Shown here piece by piece: positions 1 to 7,267 of a stretch of 34,542 nucleotides of DNA. The DNA is taken from positions 1 through 34,542 of the forward strand of contig JASMLX010000066.1 in the NCBI GenBank assembly GCA_030748495.1, read 5' to 3'. Under the pieces are notes generated by a model. It saw only the letters and a program-made list of their open reading frames with translations, was not told the DNA's origin and did not search any database. This stretch comes from Candidatus Poribacteria bacterium (GTDB taxonomy: Bacteria; Poribacteria; WGA-4E; UBA9662). How positions within the stretch are numbered: the stretch's first letter is position 1; every line of letters begins with the position of its first letter. The position numbers and the translations under genes are program-made.

Positions 1-71
1 CATGAGAACATCCCATCCCACCCTTAATCCGAGATAGCAACACATTCTCGATTGACTGTAGACAGAAACTC

Positions 72-851
72 ATGACCACCTTCGATTTTATCATCCAACT
101 GTTCTGCCCTGCCGATCATTAACTGACTGCAGCTGGCCAAAATTAACAGCATAGCCCAACTAAGCTGTATCCGTCTGAAGTGGTGACTTTAGCACTACTG
201 TTCTCCCTCCAAGGCGTCGGCCATTGTTCCTTCTAGCGCTGGATTGTTAAAGATTACAAACACGGGTTTCCAAATTTGCTCCACCCAACCCGCTGGTTCC
301 GTCTGTTCAATCGGTATCTTGATGGCAAACCCTTCAATGACCAGGCTGGTTGACACCTATGGCATTGAGTTGATTCATCCCTTCGAGTAGGATCAAGCTA
401 ACCGTAGATGGGTCGAAAGGGTTTCTCCAACCAGCCATGGATTGTGGGTGGGAAACTCGGCTTGCTACTCGACCAGTTGGCACAAACTGTCGACCGGAAC
501 GGTGACAGGGCCAACCTCTACCATGGCCACGCCTTCCAACAGATCGTTGATGCTCTCAAAGAGGAAATGGTCGTTTTGGCCGATCAAGGGTTTGCTAACC
601 TCGATTGGCATCCAATCAATCTACGGCTTTGTCAACCGGGGCTATGGAATCAGTCCATGATGGTGGCGAGCGTTTAATCGAGGCTGACTTTGGTCTGTCA
701 CCTCAAGTCGGTGAGGTGCCGTGGTTGGCAATACTTCCAAACCAGAGTCAGGTTTATCATGACCGGGTTTCATCTCTGGATTCAATGGGATGGACTATCT
801 CCAGAGGTAGATGGATTTGTTCCGCTCTCCATGGCTCCATTCCGTCTCTAA
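72..851 (+). pseudogene. Degenerate DDE transposase (IS4/IS982-like type), full-length remnant
   Basis: Reading across frames from an ATG at 72 reconstructs one transposase of about 260 residues. The N-terminus begins MTTFDFIIQLFC, followed by LYPSEVVTLALLF near 155-200, VDTYGIELIHP near 350, GRKGFSNQPWIVGGKLGLLL near 411-470, VVLADQGF near 570 and a C-terminal segment ending DGFVPLSMAPFRL at a TAA (849-851). These blocks occur in the order known for a common family of DDE insertion-sequence transposases (RNase H-like catalytic core). At least two frame changes and several in-frame stops (for example near 120, 230, 399-407 and 676) show it is dead. The IS family name is a recollection and not certain. 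Terminal inverted repeats were not identified. Shorter open frames within it are only fragments of this gene. Confidence 0.8.
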
Positions 852-1182
852 ACTCCTACCAATGGTTGATATACTTTTTTGGCGAAATAGCATCCTCGTT
901 CACTAGTTTGAAGAGCAGCTTGTACGAGTTCTTCTTCAATTTGTTCTCTGATGGCCGAGTCCGGACTGTTTTTATTAGCTTCCAAAACAGGTTGGGGTTT
1001 TTCGATATGTTCTACAGGAAGGCAAAGTGTTGCTCTGAGGCTATATTTGTCATTTGAAGTTCGGAAAGCAGTATATCATAGCCTGATTCATCACCGAGAG
1101 AAGCAAGAATCTCGGCCACATTAAATCTGATATTCGGGTTTTTATCTCGGGTAAGTGGTCTGAGATAAGGTGCGGCGAGCAT
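848..1182 (-). pseudogene. HEAT-repeat protein fragment, frameshifted
   Basis: The minus strand reads from an ATG at 1182 for 56 codons to a TAG at 1012-1014. It contains LRPLTRDKNPNIRFNVAEIL and then ASLGDESGYDILLSEL, which fits the two-helix HEAT-like repeat pattern with its conserved Asp-x-x-Pro-x-Val/Ile-Arg and Leu-Gly-Asp elements. After a shift of frame near 1016, coding-like sequence continues (VEHIEKPQPVLEANKNSP ... FAKKVYQPLVG) to a stop at 848-850. HEAT repeats act as protein-protein interaction scaffolds; no specific role can be given. The fragment is bounded on both sides by remains of plus-strand genes, so it is probably the truncated 3' end of a longer gene whose 5' part was lost by rearrangement near 1180. 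Function is not recognised beyond the repeat. Confidence 0.55.
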
Positions 1183-1953
1183 GGAAAAAGCTAGAAAATA
1201 AATGGAATTCTGACCTGTGTCCTTGGGCTAAGTCTGCTCCCTCTTCCCGGCAGGGAAAAGTCGTAGGTAAGTTCAATATCCAGGGCCACTTTAATAGAGT
1301 TTATATACTCATTGGTCTGCTCTACGGCCAGAGGGATTATCTGGAGTTTATCAAAATACGCACTCGCTGTGAGCAGGACACTGATTCTGATGTGGCCAAT
1401 TGTGGAGGTGTCATGGGTATTATAACTGGCTATAAAGAACTGTCGCAAACGGTAAAGAATGAACTTGAGTCCTACATGGATAGGAACTATAATTTTACCG
1501 GCCTGTCTATCAACTCAGCGAGTGAACCAAGCGTATGATCTGGCGCTTGAAAATATTTTGGAGAATGACGGAACAGTTGTTGGCAATGATATCAGTATAG
1601 AAACACAAGAATATGAATTTGATGGTGCGCCTGAGGTTTCATTTAACAATTTTTCTTTCAAAAATACATTCACGACACACGTCCAGAGTTCTCACCGGAG
1701 TTGAAATGCCATAGAGAATGGAAGATTGATGAAAAATACAAGGAATTTTTAACGCCTGACAAAACTGTCGACTATATTGAAGTCGACAGTTTTGTCAGGC
1801 GTGCGTCTATATGCAGGTCTTTCCGGCGGAAATCATGTTTTGAAAGTAGAAGTCTCGGGCAAGAAAAGGCCTAAATCAATTGGGACGGAGATACAATTAG
1901 GCCGGGTAATTTCTTATACGGGATATGTTCCAGATCTAGTAGAAAACATTTAA
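1170..1953 (+). pseudogene. ADP-ribosylglycohydrolase family remnant with internal deletion
   Basis: Pieces in three successive frames match, in order, the second half of ADP-ribosylglycohydrolase (ADP_ribosyl_GH, DraG-like) proteins. First is WKKLENKWNSDLCPW, then IGLLYGQRDYLEFIKIRTRC and EQDTDSDVANCGGVMGIITG, the Mg-binding region that is usually GQDTDCNPAN. From about 1510 the second frame gives VNQAYDLALENILENDGTV. From about 1680 the third gives HDTRPEFSPELKCHREWKID. After a palindrome at 1752-1802 the text resumes with GGNHVLKVEVSGKKRPKSIG, like the C-terminal beta-sandwich tail found on some family members, and stops at 1951-1953. The catalytic N-terminal half is missing, as is the segment between residues near 1750 and 1805. 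These enzymes remove ADP-ribose from proteins or small molecules; this copy cannot make a functional product. Confidence 0.72.
1752..1802. repeat. Perfect 22-bp inverted repeat with 7-nt loop
   Basis: Bases 1752-1773 are exactly reverse-complementary to 1781-1802, separated by seven bases (atattga). The arm begins acgcctgacaaaactg and ends in the hexamer gtcgac plus t. It lies at the point where the ADP-ribosylglycohydrolase remnant loses internal sequence. There is no T-run after it, so it does not look like a terminator. An 11-nt piece of the arm (cctgacaaaac) recurs at 1987-1997. Confidence 0.9.
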
Positions 1954-2407
1954 TTGTAGTGGAGAGGCAAACCTCAGTAGAAAGCCCCTGACAAAACGCC
2001 GTACTTAACTGCTATCACATCGCGCTTCACAGTGGCAGATGGACTCGTTAGGCAGCAAATCTACCGGGGAAAGTGTTATGCGTTGTTTCAGGCATTTGGA
2101 AGGAAGATCGAGACCGTGCAAACAATAACTCTCAAGCGGAATATCTTGAAAGGGCAAGTCGTCGTTGGAATCTCTAAACGGAATCTCTAAACGGAATCTC
2201 TTCAGGTTTTGACCGTGAGATCTGGGCAGTAGTGAGAAAAGGATGAGAAGAGACCTTTGATTAACTCAGAGCAAAAAGCACTCACTTATAATTGAAATTA
2301 ATAAATCAAAAATAGCCATTTGTTAATATAACCCATTAAAATTACTGAAAATTCATCTCATTTATATTACAGAAATGACGAGAAGAGTATAAATGTGAGG
2401 ATACTAA
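1954..2407. other. Non-coding, AT-rich gap between pseudogenes
   Basis: No open frame with recognisable protein similarity was found on either strand. The stretch becomes strongly AT-rich after about 2260. It holds the 11-nt partial copy of the palindrome arm (1987-1997) and a short tandem repeat (2167-2201). It may include an end of the IS5-family element that follows, but no terminal inverted repeats could be identified by eye. Confidence 0.6.
2167..2201. repeat. 13-bp direct tandem repeat, 2.7 copies
   Basis: The unit ggaatctctaaac occurs at 2167-2179 and 2180-2192, and a partial copy (ggaatctct) at 2193-2201. The copies are perfect. It lies in non-coding sequence and looks like replication slippage. 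Confidence 0.9.
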
Positions 2408-3441
2408 ATGGCATTTAAACCAAATCAAAAAAACTCACCTTTTCTAATTTTGAGAAGTCACTCCGAATTGAGAAAAACCGCAGCCAGGAGACTTCGAAAA
2501 AGATGGAGGAGACTATTGCTTGGAATCGAATAGAAGTAATCCTGAGGAAGGATTATCCCATTGACCAAAAGAAAGAAGGCAACAAAGCCCACAATCCATT
2601 GCTTTTATTCAAATGCTTACGGTAAAAAAATGGTTTCACCTCAGTTCTGCCCCTGAATTAGAGGGTTCAATTAACAATCGTGAACCCTTTCAAACATTCT
2701 GAGGCTTAGCCTCGGTTGAGGCCTCGCTAGAGGATTCAACCTTTTCCAAGTTTAGGAAAAGATTGACTAAAGGTAAGTTTGATCTCATCGTAGGAAATAT
2801 CCGCCATCAATCTGCCGATTGGGGGTTAACGATTAATGAAGGGGTTGCGATCGATGCCAGGGTTGTAAAATCAGCCAGTCGTCCAGTGAGCAATAAAAAA
2901 ATAGAGGATCTAAAAGCCAAGAGAGAAAGCCCGGCAGGTAAGCTGGATAAAAATGGCCAACACTATTACGCTCTAAAAGAGCAGATATCAGTCGATGCAA
3001 CGCATAGATTTATTCTGGCAACCGTACTGAGTAAAGCCTCCATACATGAGACCAATTATTTGGCATACTCCACGATATATAGCCGGTAGACTAAACAAAA
3101 GTTAGCCGTTGTGTCTGGGGATAAAGGGGCTCACGGTGTACCCAACCGATCATTCTCAGCCATCAACGATTTTAAAGATGGTCTTATGAGAAAGAGTGAG
3201 ACAAAGGCCAAGTTAACAGAATTAGAGATAGACCGGAAGCAGGAAATATCCAGGGCCAGGTCTATAGTCGAACAATATTTTGGATGTAAGTCATCTTCAT
3301 GATAACGGTTAGCCAGCCAGATTCACAACGAGAGCCAAAAATAATATAGACCTCTGTTTCAGGCAGGTGGCATTCAACATACAAAGAGGATTTAATATCT
3401 TAAACAAAACAGAAGGCAACGGCATAGATAGGTCCAGATAA
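2408..3441 (+). pseudogene. IS5-family transposase, inactivated
   Basis: Conceptual translation across frames gives an IS5-type transposase. KKMEETIAWNRIEVIL (from 2497) is followed by HNPLLLFKCL, KWFHLSSAPELEGSINNREP, DSTFSKFRKRLTKGKFDLI, NEGVAIDARVVKSASRPVSN (first catalytic Asp in AIDARVV), VVSGDKGAHGV (second Asp region), RARSIVEQYFG (catalytic Glu region) and FRQVAFNIQRGFNIL near the C-terminus. An in-frame TGA near 2700, a TAG at about 3088, a frameshift near 2623, another near 3285 and a TAG at about 3313 destroy it. The last stop is at 3439-3441. The family assignment rests on the block order and the DDE signatures. The 5' limit (ATG at 2408 or 2503) and the inverted terminal repeats are unresolved. 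Confidence 0.85.
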
Positions 3442-3616
3442 TAAAAAAGGGAGATATAGAGTAGGATTGGGCCAAAAAGCAGGTGAAATTTAAGAAATCA
3501 GTCTTGGCTTCAAGAGAAATTTAGAATTTTAGATAAACTTCAAAATTTAAAAGTATGAAAACAAATGAATCCTGGGAATTAATCAAAGGTCTCTATTAAT
3601 CAATGTCGATTCAAGA

Positions 3617-3645
3617 TTGACAGTGTAACAATATATGCGTATAAT
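3617..3645 (+). promoter_or_regulatory. Consensus sigma70-type promoter for the hydrolase operon
   Basis: TTGACA at 3617-3622 and TATAAT at 3640-3645 are separated by exactly 17 bp. Both hexamers match the consensus perfectly. The predicted transcription start is near 3652, about 30 nt upstream of the ATG at 3684. It lies in the 242-bp AT-rich gap between the dead IS5 element and the first intact gene. Confidence 0.8.
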
Positions 3646-3683
3646 CGACAAGCAAAAAGTGTTGGGTTCGCGCTGGTGTAAGC

Positions 3684-5627
3684 ATGAACATTCTTGTCTT
3701 CTGGCTGATGCTATGCTATGCTGTATCGGCCATCGCCCAATCAGATCAACTGGAAAGGAACTCGACAGTGACAACTGAAAATCACCCCACTGAAACTCTA
3801 CGGTTAGCCCCACCTTTACAGGATGTCAATACAGTTCGTCAATTTCCCGGCTATAACCGTCGCAACTGGGAAAAGGTAGCCCAGAATCTCCGGACACATA
3901 TCTTGGTCAGCACTGGCCAGTACCCCTACTTTGCGCCGATGGCTAAAGCTGCACTAAACGCACAGGTTTTTGACCGTATTGAACGGGAAGACTACACGGT
4001 AGAGAAAGCCTATTTTGAATCTTATCCGGGCTTCTTTTGCACTGGAAACCTTTATCGCCCTAGAGGCAAAGAAGGCCCATTTCCAGGTATTATCAGCCCA
4101 CACGGCCACTGGGACCGAGGTCGGCTAGAGAATATCGAACGGGGATCTATCCCGGGTCGATGTATCAACTTTGCTAGGCAGGGATACGTCGTTTTCAGCT
4201 ACGACATGGCCGGTTATAACGATAGTGGACGGCAGGTCGAACACCGTTCGTTTCCCAGTGGTACTAGAGAAGGGCTCTGGGGTATCAGCCTGATGGGACT
4301 CCAACTACAAAATGCTATTCGTGCTATCGATTTTCTGCAGACCTTACCAGATGTTGATCCTGACCAAATCGGCTGTACTGGAGCTTCTGGTGGCGGTACC
4401 CAGACCTTTATGCTGATGGCTATTGATGATCGGGTAAAGGTAGCTGCACCGGTAAATATGATTTCAGCCCATATGCAGGGGGGTTGCCTGTGCGAAAACT
4501 CGCCCAACCTGCGAATCGACTTTAGCAATATGGAAATTGGGGCCATGATGGCGCCTCGCCCTTTGCTGTTGGTTTCTGCCACCGGCGATTGGACCAAGGA
4601 TACGCCAACGGTTGAGTATCCGGCTATTCGGTCGATCTATCAACATTTTGAGGCTACTGAACGGATACATCAGGTACAAATAGACGCTGAACACAACTAT
4701 AATCAGGCCAGTCGAGAAGCGGTTTATCAATGGTTCGGCAAATGGTTTTTAGATCAGGCCGATCCATCGACGCTAAAAGAGACCGATTTCGAAGTTGAAG
4801 CCGACGAAGCCCTATTAGCCTTCTCCCGTAGATCGGTCCCTTATCATGCTCTGGACGATGAACAATTAATTCAATCCCTGATTCATCAGGCCAAGGCTGC
4901 CATCGAATGCAGAAAACCAACCGATGTAGCCGGGTTAGAGACATTTCAATCTGAAATGGGGATGGGGCTTTCTCACGCTCTAGCGTTGCAAGACGGACTC
5001 GATGCAGCAGTCAATCTACTGCAAAAGGTGTCTGTAGAGCCAACAGCCATTGAGGCGGCGCTAATCGTCTATCAAAACGGCGACATTGATTCGCTGGTCA
5101 AACAGTTAGATCAGCACCAACTGGCGGTTTTCGCTTTGCCTTTGCAACCTACCGGACGGGATACAGGCAGTGGATTCTTTACCACCTATAACCGAACCGA
5201 CCCTGCTCTCTGGGCACAAGATATTCTGTCCGCCTTAAAGCAGATCCATCAACATTTACCAGAGATTTCAGCTATCAACCTGATCGGTATCAACGGTGCC
5301 GGCCCAATCACCATGCTGGTAGCCGGATTCTCAGTAGCTGACCGAGTGATTGTAGACGTTGAGCACTTTGATGCTAGCAGCGATGACGCTTTCATAGACG
5401 AGTTACCGATTCCGAGTCTCCGTCGCACAGGCGATTTCCGGACGGCAGGTGCATTGATTGCCCCTAAACCGTTATTGCTACTGAATACCGGACAGCAGTT
5501 CCCAACCCAGTGGGTCGCTGACCTCTACAGTGTGGCAGGCAAACCAGATCAATTTACATCTTTACCTGAGTTAGCTGATTCCATTCAATTAGAAACACAA
5601 ATTATCAATTGGTTGAAGGAGTTATAG
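3684..5627 (+). CDS. Secreted alpha/beta hydrolase, acetylxylan esterase (AXE1)-like, two-core protein
   Basis: This 647-residue protein has an apparent signal peptide (hydrophobic residues 2-16, likely cut after AIA near residue 18). The first half is an alpha/beta hydrolase of the acetylxylan-esterase-like type. It has an oxyanion-type ISPHGHWDRG motif, the nucleophile in TGASGGGTQ (Ser235), Asp302 in SATGDWTKD after the APRPLLL strand, and His337 in DAEHNY, a complete Ser-Asp-His triad. The second half repeats the fold weakly: LIGINGAGPITML has Asn537 at the nucleophile position and IAPKPLLLLNTGQQF mimics the acid-bearing strand, so it is probably an inactive second core. The likely role is deacetylation or ester cleavage of polysaccharide outside the cytoplasm; the exact substrate is inferred from family only. 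A consensus promoter lies 39 nt upstream of the start; the ribosome site is weak. The next gene begins at the base after its stop. Confidence 0.8.
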   Translation: MNILVFWLMLCYAVSAIAQSDQLERNSTVTTENHPTETLRLAPPLQDVNTVRQFPGYNRRNWEKVAQNLRTHILVSTGQYPYFAPMAKAALNAQVFDRIEREDYTVEKAYFESYPGFFCTGNLYRPRGKEGPFPGIISPHGHWDRGRLENIERGSIPGRCINFARQGYVVFSYDMAGYNDSGRQVEHRSFPSGTREGLWGISLMGLQLQNAIRAIDFLQTLPDVDPDQIGCTGASGGGTQTFMLMAIDDRVKVAAPVNMISAHMQGGCLCENSPNLRIDFSNMEIGAMMAPRPLLLVSATGDWTKDTPTVEYPAIRSIYQHFEATERIHQVQIDAEHNYNQASREAVYQWFGKWFLDQADPSTLKETDFEVEADEALLAFSRRSVPYHALDDEQLIQSLIHQAKAAIECRKPTDVAGLETFQSEMGMGLSHALALQDGLDAAVNLLQKVSVEPTAIEAALIVYQNGDIDSLVKQLDQHQLAVFALPLQPTGRDTGSGFFTTYNRTDPALWAQDILSALKQIHQHLPEISAINLIGINGAGPITMLVAGFSVADRVIVDVEHFDASSDDAFIDELPIPSLRRTGDFRTAGALIAPKPLLLLNTGQQFPTQWVADLYSVAGKPDQFTSLPELADSIQLETQIINWLKEL

Positions 5628-5996
5628 ATGCCTTTTACAATTACACGAATGGCCAGACCTAGCCCTGTCTGGCAAGAGAGTTATGTCCGTGTCGAAAAAG
5701 GACAACGGATGATCATCGAAGCCGAGGGAGCCTGGTCTCCAGATGCTAGGAATCGAACGGTTTGGTGTGGGGCAGATGGAATTCCTGGCCTGACCGGTGA
5801 CGATGATTTTCTGCTACCTGGCAGTAATGTCGGTATGCTAATTGCCAAGATCGGGGAAACGGTAGTTGCTATCGGTTCTAGATACGACAATTCAGCCCCC
5901 GACGATGGTGTCATATTTTTAGCTATGAACGAAAATCCAGCTCACAATAACCAGGCAGGTTACATTCTGGCACAGATCATTACCTTTGACGAATAA
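5628..5996 (+). CDS. Small LecA/PA-IL-like beta-sandwich lectin domain protein
   Basis: This 122-residue protein has no signal peptide or membrane segment. Its length and layout resemble PA-IL (LecA), the galactose-binding lectin of Pseudomonas. An early VEKGQRMIIEAEGAW strand pair is followed by a central loop ending PGSNVGMLIAKIG (LecA has CGALVMKIG), and a terminal LAMNENPAHNNQAGYI corresponds to the Ca2+/sugar loop (LecA YNDVPGTYGNNSG). The paired Asn and the Asn-acidic start of the loop are kept, but the loop is one residue shorter and the first Ca ligand Asp is Glu. Sugar specificity cannot be read from this. An AAGGAG site sits about 7 nt upstream of the ATG, and the gene abuts the hydrolase stop, so the two are almost certainly translated from one mRNA. 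A generic galactose-binding-like fold is the alternative. Confidence 0.6.
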   Translation: MPFTITRMARPSPVWQESYVRVEKGQRMIIEAEGAWSPDARNRTVWCGADGIPGLTGDDDFLLPGSNVGMLIAKIGETVVAIGSRYDNSAPDDGVIFLAMNENPAHNNQAGYILAQIITFDE

Positions 5997-6022
5997 GGAG
6001 TAAGTAAAAAGGAGGGTGAAAA

Positions 6023-6403
6023 ATGAGTCAAGAGGAGACAAACAGCGGATCATCATCCGCTTTACCCGCCGTAACATTTGAGAGCCTGATCTCTGAGTAT
6101 GCAGGGACGGCCTTGGCCTATCTGAACGGCATTCAAGATCCTGAGACAAAGAAAGTATTTATCGATCTCAATCTCGCGAAGCGGATGATCGATATTATTG
6201 AAATGCTAAAGGAGAAAACGGATGGCAATTTGACCATGCCAGAAAATAATTTTTTGGACAATACACTCTACAATCTTAGAATGTCATACGTCAGGGCCGT
6301 CAACAATCCACCGCCTCAGGAAGATGAGGCTTCAACTGGAAACGAATCTGTTGCGTCAACGGAGTCAGCAGAGGCCACAGACCCAGAAACCGCGGAAAAC
6401 TAA
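6023..6403 (+). CDS. DUF1844 domain protein
   Basis: This 126-residue soluble protein has a DUF1844 domain at about residues 13-95. Its hallmarks are FESLISEYAGTALAYLNGI, the turn QDPETKKVFIDLNLAKRMID, IIEMLKEKTDGNLT and a C-terminal helix DNTLYNLRMSYVRAV. The tail is acidic and low in complexity (Glu, Ser, Thr, Ala), probably disordered. The family is widespread in bacteria with no established biochemical function. A strong ribosome site (AGGAGG at 6010-6015) lies 7 nt before the ATG. It sits between the lectin and the MEMO1-like gene in the same orientation and ends one base before the MEMO1-like start, which suggests co-transcription. Confidence 0.85.
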   Translation: MSQEETNSGSSSALPAVTFESLISEYAGTALAYLNGIQDPETKKVFIDLNLAKRMIDIIEMLKEKTDGNLTMPENNFLDNTLYNLRMSYVRAVNNPPPQEDEASTGNESVASTESAEATDPETAEN

Positions 6404-6404
6404 C

Positions 6405-7253
6405 ATGTCTACGGTCAGAATGCCGGCCGTGGCAGGCCAGTTTTATCCTGACGAGCCAAAATTACTCCAACAGCAGGTTGACCGGTGGATGGAGGTTCCC
6501 TCAGATCCAGCCGAACGACCAGATCCGCTGGCACTGATCGTCCCCCACGCCGGCTATCTATTTTCTGGCTTAGTCGCTGGATATGCCTACCGGGAGTTGA
6601 GGGGACAGACCTTTGAGACAGTGGTGATGGTCGGTTTGAGTCATCGATATCGTTTTGAAGGGGCAGCGATTTATGGTGAGGGAATTTTTCGCACACCGCT
6701 CGGGGATGTTGAAATTGATGCTGAAATGGCTAGTCTGATCATGCGCCAAGGCCAGGCCCGCCACCTACCGCAGGCGCATGAAGGCGAACACAGCTTAGAA
6801 GTTCAACTCCCATTTTTGCAACAGATACTCACCGGTTTTAGGATTGTGCCAATTTTGGTCAATGACGATTCTATTTCTAATATCTCTTCGTTGGCCGTAG
6901 CTATTTCTGAGGCGATGGTGGGTAGGTCCACCTTACTGATCGGTAGCACCGATTTGTGTCATTACCCTACCTATTCAGAGGCAGTAGCTGCCGACCGTGT
7001 CAGCATCGACGCGCTGGCGGCTTACGATTCAGATTACTTGCGAACGACACTCTCGACCTATATGAGTCAGCATCCGACACCTAATTTGCACTGTATGATA
7101 TGCAGCACAGCCGCCGTCTACGCTACCCTCGAAGCCAGTAAGTTATTAGGCGGGAAGCAACTGAAGATCTTAGCGGCCAACAATTCGGGTGATGCGCTAC
7201 AAGGTGGGCATGATCAGGTGGTGGGTTACGTATCGGGTGCAATTTACAGCTAG
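6405..7253 (+). CDS. amrB: AmmeMemoRadiSam system protein B (MEMO1 family)
   Basis: This 282-residue protein belongs to the MEMO1/AmmeMemoRadiSam-B family. It has the opening VRMPAVAGQFYPDEP, the LIVPHAGYLFSG motif (His48), VGLSHRYRF (His80), HEGEHSLEVQLPFLQ (His125, His129), GSTDLCHY (Asp183, His186) and a Cys at 233 in MICSTAA. By comparison with human MEMO1, His48, His80 and Cys233 are the expected metal-binding residues. MEMO1-like proteins resemble extradiol dioxygenases, but their bacterial role is unclear. They are often linked with an AMMECR1-domain protein and a radical SAM enzyme, neither of which is in this window. The ATG at 6405 is chosen because the family's conserved N-terminus follows at once. 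The open frame extends upstream to 6324 only by overlapping the DUF1844 gene. Confidence 0.88.
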   Translation: MSTVRMPAVAGQFYPDEPKLLQQQVDRWMEVPSDPAERPDPLALIVPHAGYLFSGLVAGYAYRELRGQTFETVVMVGLSHRYRFEGAAIYGEGIFRTPLGDVEIDAEMASLIMRQGQARHLPQAHEGEHSLEVQLPFLQQILTGFRIVPILVNDDSISNISSLAVAISEAMVGRSTLLIGSTDLCHYPTYSEAVAADRVSIDALAAYDSDYLRTTLSTYMSQHPTPNLHCMICSTAAVYATLEASKLLGGKQLKILAANNSGDALQGGHDQVVGYVSGAIYS

Positions 7254-7267
7254 AGGTTAAAGCGAAA

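Noticed and set aside
605..1057. Plus-strand open frame of 150 codons
   Set aside because: Out of frame with the transposase relic it starts in, and antisense to the HEAT-repeat text that makes sense on the other strand.
1191..1448. Minus-strand open frame of 85 codons
   Set aside because: Antisense of the ADP-ribosylglycohydrolase remnant, which has clear family motifs on the plus strand.
1752..1802. Palindrome read as a transcription terminator
   Set aside because: No T-run on either side and it sits inside a broken gene, so a terminator role is not supported.
2167..2201. Short direct repeats as a CRISPR array or iteron set
   Set aside because: Contiguous 13-bp units without spacers, fewer than three copies, and no cas or replication genes nearby.
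6324..6404. Longer N-terminus for the MEMO1-like protein
   Set aside because: It only extends into the DUF1844 gene in another frame; the conserved family start follows the ATG at 6405.
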